DNA from: an uncultured Lachnospiraceae bacterium
Lineage (GTDB): Bacteria > Bacillota_A > Clostridia > Lachnospirales > Lachnospiraceae
Direction: 5' to 3'
NCBI GenBank assembly: GCA_910585355.1
Contig: CAJUDN010000055.1
Span: 7,790-17,940, forward strand
Length of the DNA stretch: 10,151 nucleotides
Shown here: piece by piece, positions 6,511 through 10,151 of the stretch
How the letters are laid out: every line of letters begins with the position of its first letter
Numbering within the stretch: the first letter of the stretch is position 1
Translations under genes and position numbers: made by a program
Notes under the pieces: generated by a model
What the model was told of the DNA's origin: nothing
Seen by the model: the letters and a program-made list of their open reading frames with translations, nothing else
The model's database searches: none

Positions 6511-7229
6511 ATCAGCCGTTATTAAAATGTGAGCATGTGGATTTCGGATACGAAAATTATGATGTGGTTAAGAATGTTTCCATGGAGATCAATGAAGGTG
6601 ATTATCTCTGCATTGTGGGGGAAAACGGTTCTGGGAAAAGTACGCTTATGAAGGGACTTTTGGGGCTCTTAAAGCCCACGGGAGGGCTCCTTACCTTGTC
6701 CGGGGACCTGAAAAAATCCGGCATCGGGTATCTGCCTCAGCAGACCCCGGCCCAGAAAGATTTCCCGGCCACGGTCCGGGAAGTGGTAATTTCCGGCTGC
6801 CTTGGAAAACGGGGGAACCGGCCCTTTTACTCTGGGGCAGAAAAGGAAAAGGCGGATATGAATATGGAACGCCTTGGGATCATGGACTTAAAGAAAAGCT
6901 GCTACCGGGACCTTTCTGGCGGACAAAAACAGAGGACACTGATTGCCAGGGCCCTTTGCGCCACTGATAAGCTTTTGATTTTGGATGAACCCATTACGGG
7001 CCTTGACCCGTCCACCGCCCAGGATTTTTACCAGGTGATCCGCCATTTAAACAGGGAGGAAAACGTGGCTGTGCTGATGGTATCCCATGATATCCAGAAT
7101 ATCGTAGTTCAGGCCAATAAGATTCTGCATTTAAAGCAGACCGTTCAGTTCTACGGTCCGGCGGAAGAATACAAAAAGACAGCCTTTGGAAAAGAATTTT
7201 TAGGGGGTTCAAACGGATGGAGCTGCTAA
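6507..7229 (+). CDS. znuC: Zinc/manganese ABC transporter ATP-binding protein
   Basis: A 240-residue ATPase that powers metal import with the ZnuB-type permease on the cytoplasmic face. Motifs in order: Walker A GENGSGKST (38-46), Q-loop LPQQ (Q79), signature LSGGQ (136-140), Walker B LLILDE (156-161) followed by D-loop GLDPST, and H-loop SHD (H194). All key residues are intact and the length is normal for ZnuC/MntB/ZurA. ATG at 6507 is preferred because it forms an ATGA overlap with the znuA stop and has GAGGG (6493-6497) 9 nt upstream. A GTG two codons earlier (6501) is possible but lies too close to the ribosome binding site. The last 13 nt overlap the permease gene, so translation is probably coupled. 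Confidence 0.94.
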   Translation: MNQPLLKCEHVDFGYENYDVVKNVSMEINEGDYLCIVGENGSGKSTLMKGLLGLLKPTGGLLTLSGDLKKSGIGYLPQQTPAQKDFPATVREVVISGCLGKRGNRPFYSGAEKEKADMNMERLGIMDLKKSCYRDLSGGQKQRTLIARALCATDKLLILDEPITGLDPSTAQDFYQVIRHLNREENVAVLMVSHDIQNIVVQANKILHLKQTVQFYGPAEEYKKTAFGKEFLGGSNGWSC

Positions 7230-8032
7230 GAGAGATGCTTTCTTATCCTTTTATTGTCCGGGCGCTGATCGGTGGGCTTTTCATATCCTTGTGCGCCTCC
7301 CTGCTGGGGGTCAGTCTTGTTTTAAAGCGGTATTCCATGATCGGGGACGGTTTGTCCCATGTTTCCTTCGGCGCTCTTTCTGCGGCCATTGCCTTTGGAT
7401 GGGCGCCCCTTCTGGTATCCATTCCTGTGGTGGTTCTGGCGGCCGTTTTGCTGCTTCGGATTACAGAAAACGGTAAGATTAAGAGCGATGCGGCCATTGC
7501 CATGATATCGGCGGGGTCCCTGGCGGTGGGAATCATCGTTACTTCACTGACCACGGGAATGACCACCGATGTGAGCAGTTATATGTTCGGCAGTATTCTG
7601 GCCATGAGCAAGGTGGATGTGACTTTAAGCGCCGCGCTGTCGGCTGTGGTCTTAGGAATGTTCGCTCTTTGTTATAATAAGGTGTTTGCAGTGACTTTTG
7701 ATGAGAGTTTTGCCAGAGCAACAGGAGTCAATGTTTCTGCGTACAGCATGATGATTGCGGTGCTTACGGCTGTAACCATCGTTTTGGGAATGCGGATGAT
7801 GGGAGCCATGTTGATTTCCAGCCTGGTGATTTTTCCTTCGTTAACTTCGATGCGGGTGTTTAAGAGTTTTTCGGGAGTGGCGGTTTCTTCCGGATGTGTG
7901 TCGGTGGTCTGTTTTTTCGCGGGACTGGTATTGTCTTATGCGTATTCCATTCCGGCGGGAGCCAGCGTGGTGGTTGTGAATATGACGGCTTTCCTGCTGT
8001 TTACCATAGTGCGGACCGTCCGCTGCAGATAG
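7217..8032 (+). CDS. znuB: Zinc/manganese ABC transporter permease
   Basis: A 271-residue ABC-3 family permease forming the membrane channel for the ZnuA/ZnuC system. About eight hydrophobic segments can be traced (roughly 12-36, 49-80, 92-114, 122-131, 135-153, 175-192, 195-211, 220-266). The family motif LVLKRYSMIGDGLSHVSFG (35-52) is clear, as is the 'DESFARATGVN' cytoplasmic loop (162-172) expected to contact the ATPase. The ATG at 7217 lies inside the end of znuC, with GGGGG (7203-7207) 9 nt upstream. It is the last gene of the operon; a 307-nt gap follows. Confidence 0.93.
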   Translation: MELLREMLSYPFIVRALIGGLFISLCASLLGVSLVLKRYSMIGDGLSHVSFGALSAAIAFGWAPLLVSIPVVVLAAVLLLRITENGKIKSDAAIAMISAGSLAVGIIVTSLTTGMTTDVSSYMFGSILAMSKVDVTLSAALSAVVLGMFALCYNKVFAVTFDESFARATGVNVSAYSMMIAVLTAVTIVLGMRMMGAMLISSLVIFPSLTSMRVFKSFSGVAVSSGCVSVVCFFAGLVLSYAYSIPAGASVVVVNMTAFLLFTIVRTVRCR

Positions 8033-8100
8033 GAGGTTTGCTCTGCATTAACAGTCCGTATGAAATCTCCGCAGGGATGAATGGTTATGCAGGCCTTGGC

Positions 8101-8209
8101 AACAGTTCAGACGGGCCTTCGCGTTCACCTCGCCCGGGCATACGGCCCATTGCCTTGACGATTCTAAATGGCCGTATGTCGCAGCCGTTCCATGGTTATC
8201 TGAACTGTT
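8101..8209. repeat. Structured intergenic element: three contiguous helices (candidate RNA or dispersed repeat)
   Basis: The outer stem is AACAGTTCAGA (8101-8111) with TCTGAACTGTT (8199-8209), 11 bp and perfect. Directly inside it is CGGGC/GCCCG (8112-8116, 8132-8136). Directly after that is GGCATACGGCC/GGCCGTATGTC (8137-8147, 8170-8180), 11 bp with one G-U pair. The helices abut with no unpaired base between 8111/8112 and 8136/8137, as in a three-way junction. An 8-nt direct repeat ATGGTTAT occurs at 8081-8088 and 8192-8199. It could be a dispersed intergenic repeat, a processed RNA, or the transcript end of the znu operon; the sequence alone does not decide. Confidence 0.5.
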
Positions 8210-8250
8210 ACAGGTTTTATTAGATGCTTTATTAAATTTGTGGACGGCGG

Positions 8251-8278
8251 TTGACATTGGAAAAAATTGTGATAAAGT
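8251..8278 (+). promoter_or_regulatory. Promoter of the COG0523 gene pair
   Basis: A consensus -35 TTGACA (8251-8256), a 16-nt spacer, then -10 TAAAGT (8273-8278) preceded by TGA as an extended -10. A short odd palindrome GTTA-G-TAAC (8277-8285) overlaps the end of the -10 and could be an operator half of some kind. The predicted leader is about 55 nt. Confidence 0.65.
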
Positions 8279-8339
8279 TAGTAACAGATATTGGGATCAA
8301 AAGGTTTTTTGCACTATATATAGAAAGAAGGAATTAGGA

Positions 8340-9473
8340 ATGACAAAAATCGATATTATTTCTGGATTTTTAGGAGCTGGAAAAACAACATTCATAAAAA
8401 AATTGCTGGAAGAGGCCATTGCGGGAGAAAAGGTGGTTCTCATTGAGAATGAGTTTGGAGAGATTGGCATCGACGGTGGTTTTTTACAGGATTCCGGCAT
8501 TGAGATCCGCGAGATGAATTCTGGCTGTATCTGCTGCTCTCTGGTGGGAGATTTTGGACGTTCTTTGTCTGAGGTGCTTTCCAAGTACGCCCCGGACCGT
8601 GTCATCATTGAGCCGTCCGGTGTGGGAAAGCTTTCCGATGTAATGAAGGCTGTCTGCGATGTGGCGGGAGAAATTGATGTGGCTTTAAACGGTTCTGTGA
8701 CCGTTGTGGATGCACAGAAGTGCAAAATGTATATGAAGAATTTCGGCGAATTTTTCAATAATCAGATCGAAAGCGCTGGGACTATTGTTTTGAGCAGAAC
8801 GGATGTGGCGGACGCGGATAAGGTAGCTGCCAGTGTAGAGCTGATTCGTGAAAAGAATCCCAAAGCAGCCATCATCACAACGCCTATCAGCAAACTTACG
8901 GGAGTCCAGCTTCTGGAAATTATTGAAAAGCCGGCAGATGATATGGCGGCAGAGCTTTTAGAGGAAGTAAAACACGGCCATCATCACCATCACGATCATG
9001 ATGAGGAATGCGGATGCGGCCATGAGCACCACCATCATCACGATCATGACGAGGAATGCGGATGCGGCCATGAGCATCACCATCATCACGATCATGACGA
9101 GGAATGCGGATGCGGCCATGAGCACCACCATCATCATGACCATGACGAGGAATGCGGATGCGGCCATGAGCACCATCATCACCATGGTCATGATGCTGAT
9201 GAAGTGTTTACAAGCTGGGGGCTTGAAACCAGCCGCACCATCAGTCTGGAGAAGCTGGAAGCGGTTCTTAAGGATCTGGCTCACAGCGAAAAATACGGCG
9301 TGGTGCTCCGTGCTAAGGGAATGCTGCCCGATGAAAACGGAGTCTGGCATTATTTTGATCTGGTGCCGGAGGAGACGGAGATCCGTACCGGTTCTCCGAT
9401 TTATACAGGAAAAGTGTGTGTAATCGGCTCTAACCTGAAGGAAGACGAGCTGAGAGAAGTGTTTGGAAAATAG
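8340..9473 (+). CDS. COG0523 (CobW-family) GTPase with His/Cys metal-binding repeat, putative zinc metallochaperone
   Basis: A 377-residue G3E-family GTPase. Family members (YciC, ZigA, ZNG1, CobW, YeiR) use GTP to insert or deliver metals to client proteins. Walker A is GFLGAGKTT (9-17), the family CxCC metal motif is GCICCSL (C63, C65, C66), Walker B-like VIIEPSGVG spans 88-96, and the guanine-specificity motif is SRTD (152-155) in place of NKxD. Residues 213-288 are an insert of four perfect 16-residue repeats HHHHHDHDEECGCGHE (214-229, 230-245, 246-261, 262-277) plus a partial fifth. The CobW_C domain follows (about 290-377, including KGMLPDENGVWHYFDLVPEE). ATG at 8340 is chosen for AAGGA 7 nt upstream; an open frame reaches back to a TTG at 8238, but that would span the promoter. 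The zinc role is inferred from the repeat and the znu neighbours. Confidence 0.92.
   Translation: MTKIDIISGFLGAGKTTFIKKLLEEAIAGEKVVLIENEFGEIGIDGGFLQDSGIEIREMNSGCICCSLVGDFGRSLSEVLSKYAPDRVIIEPSGVGKLSDVMKAVCDVAGEIDVALNGSVTVVDAQKCKMYMKNFGEFFNNQIESAGTIVLSRTDVADADKVAASVELIREKNPKAAIITTPISKLTGVQLLEIIEKPADDMAAELLEEVKHGHHHHHDHDEECGCGHEHHHHHDHDEECGCGHEHHHHHDHDEECGCGHEHHHHHDHDEECGCGHEHHHHHGHDADEVFTSWGLETSRTISLEKLEAVLKDLAHSEKYGVVLRAKGMLPDENGVWHYFDLVPEETEIRTGSPIYTGKVCVIGSNLKEDELREVFGK
8979..9200 (+). repeat. 48-bp in-frame tandem repeat (four full copies plus a partial) encoding His/Cys metal-binding units
   Basis: Copies at 8979-9026, 9027-9074, 9075-9122 and 9123-9170, with a partial copy at 9171-9200. 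The second half of each unit (GAGGAATGCGGATGCGGCC plus ATGAG) is identical in all four. The first half varies only at synonymous third positions of the His and Asp codons (CAT/CAC, GAT/GAC). Each unit encodes 7 His, 2 Cys and 5 acidic residues, so the array can hold many metal ions. There are no spacers. Confidence 0.95.
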
Positions 9474-9475
9474 TC

Positions 9476-9480
9476 AGGAG
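9476..9480 (+). promoter_or_regulatory. Ribosome binding site of the second COG0523-like gene
   Basis: AGGAG, beginning 3 nt after the previous stop codon and 5 nt before the ATG at 9486-9488. Confidence 0.85.
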
Positions 9481-9485
9481 AAAAT

Positions 9486-10151
9486 ATGAACGGTAATAAG
9501 GAAGACAGAATGCCGGTATTTCTAATTAACGGCTTTCTCGAGGCAGGAAAAACGCAGTTTATTTCCTATACTTTACAGCAGGAATATTTCCAGTCCGATG
9601 GAACCACAGTCCTGATTCTCTGTGAGGAAGGGGATACGGAATATGATAAGGAGCTGTTAAAGAGGACCCACACCAAGGTAATTACGGTGGATGATGCTTC
9701 GGAGATGGACGAAGATTTCTTTGGACGAATGGAAGCCCTCTATGATCCGGAACGCGTTCTCATTGAATGGAACGGTATGTGGCCTCAGGATCAGCTCCAT
9801 CTGCCAGAAGACTGGCAGCTGTTCCAACAGATCACCATTATTGACGGGTCCACCTTTGATCTTTATTTAAATAATATGAAGCCGCTTCTCGGGCTTTTGG
9901 TGAGAAACTCTGAGTTAATCATCATGAACCGCTGCGATGACGTAAGCGATGAGAATATTCTCAAATATCGCAGAGGACTGAAGGCTCTGAACCCTCAGGC
10001 GGAGATGATTTTTGAGGATGCAGAGGGTGAAATCGAGCAGGAAGTTCTGGAAGAGGACCTGCCATATGATGTGAAGGCCGATGTGATTGAAATTTCTCCG
10101 GACGCCTATGGAATCTGGTATATTGACTGTATGGATAAACCACAGCGCTAT
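9486..10151 (+). CDS. Divergent COG0523/CobW-like GTPase lacking CxCC, 3' truncated by window
   Basis: The first 222 residues of a second G3E-like GTPase; the frame is open to the window edge. The start ATG has AGGAG (9476-9480) 5 nt upstream, and only 12 nt separate it from the preceding COG0523 gene, so the two are surely co-transcribed. The N-terminus PVFLINGFLEAGKTQF carries Walker A GFLEAGKT (16-23), aligned with GFLGAGKT of its neighbour. VLIEWNGMW (91-99) aligns with VIIEPSGVG, keeping E94 and G97. NRCD (148-151) stands where NKxD is expected. The CxCC motif is absent: the matching region reads LILCEEGDTEYDKELLKR with one Cys (C46), and residues 43-100 are shorter than in canonical members. 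It is therefore a probable GTP binder without the family metal site, perhaps a partner or regulator of the first protein. The C-terminus is not visible. Confidence 0.85.
   Translation, partial: MNGNKEDRMPVFLINGFLEAGKTQFISYTLQQEYFQSDGTTVLILCEEGDTEYDKELLKRTHTKVITVDDASEMDEDFFGRMEALYDPERVLIEWNGMWPQDQLHLPEDWQLFQQITIIDGSTFDLYLNNMKPLLGLLVRNSELIIMNRCDDVSDENILKYRRGLKALNPQAEMIFEDAEGEIEQEVLEEDLPYDVKADVIEISPDAYGIWYIDCMDKPQRY

Larger units (their letters stand above)
8033..8339. other. Intergenic region (307 nt) between znuB and the COG0523 gene
   Basis: Contains an AGGAGG at 8031-8036 with no well-placed start codon after it, the structured block at 8101-8209, an A/T-rich stretch (8210-8240), the promoter at 8251-8278 and the ribosome binding site AAGGA (8328-8332). 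Open frames cross it on both strands but have no ribosome binding site at a workable distance and no recognisable family. No canonical stem-plus-U-tract terminator for the znu operon was found; the right arm of the outer stem is followed only by a short ACAGGTTTTATT. Confidence 0.6.

Noticed and set aside
8033..8257. Short proteins on either strand across the znuB-COG0523 spacer
   Set aside because: The open frames coincide with the structured inverted repeats, lack a start codon at workable distance from a ribosome binding site (AGGAGG at 8031 is 1 nt from a TTG), and resemble no family.
8238..8339. Upstream TTG start for the COG0523 gene
   Set aside because: It would place the -35/-10 promoter inside the coding region and precede the family's usual N-terminus. 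The ATG at 8340 has AAGGA 7 nt upstream.
8979..9200. CRISPR-like array
   Set aside because: The 48-bp units are directly adjacent with no unique spacers, and they are in frame within a conserved GTPase gene.
8958..9423. Met/Ala-rich open frames in other frames over the His/Cys array
   Set aside because: They are by-products of the 48-bp repeat read in the wrong frame or strand. They have no ribosome binding site and lie inside a clear gene.

Overview
The window looks like chromosomal DNA from a Gram-positive, low-to-mid GC Firmicute, most likely a gut Clostridia/Lachnospiraceae member. The reasons are strong AGGAGG-type ribosome binding sites, sigma-A-like promoters with extended -10 elements, a lipoprotein (rather than periplasmic) metal-binding protein, and a secreted protein ending in Trp/Tyr-rich cell-wall-binding repeats. 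The genus is inference; there is no rRNA or other marker gene here.

Layout. (i) 1-660: the 3' end of a MacB/FtsX-type ABC permease on the plus strand. (ii) 661-822: a cluster of inverted repeats acting as terminators between two convergent genes. (iii) 823-3150, minus strand: a 775-residue secreted surface protein with its own well-formed promoter (3196-3224). (iv) 3358-4368, minus strand: a stand-alone PTS EIIC-type membrane protein, with a perfect 14-bp palindrome over its probable transcription start and related hairpins on both flanks. (v) 4618-8032, plus strand: a promoter followed by a tightly packed four-gene operon, HAD phosphatase - znuA - znuC - znuB, with a 20-nt gap, an ATGA overlap and a 13-nt overlap. 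(vi) 8033-8339: a gene-free spacer holding a 109-nt block that folds into three contiguous helices, then a new promoter. (vii) 8340-10151, plus strand: a COG0523 (CobW-family) GTPase with four copies of a His/Cys repeat, followed 12 nt later by a divergent second COG0523 protein that lacks the family's CxCC metal site and runs off the end.

How it fits together. Genes 4763-10151 form a coherent transition-metal (most likely zinc) island. ZnuA captures the ion at the cell surface, ZnuB/ZnuC import it, and the two COG0523 proteins would bind or hand on the metal inside the cell. The HAD phosphatase at the head of the operon has no obvious role in this. The most interesting items are the His/Cys repeat array, the CxCC-less partner GTPase, the altered third metal ligand of ZnuA, and the structured intergenic block at 8101-8209. 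No recognisable Zur box or metal riboswitch was found by eye. No mobile element, CRISPR array, tRNA or rRNA was found.
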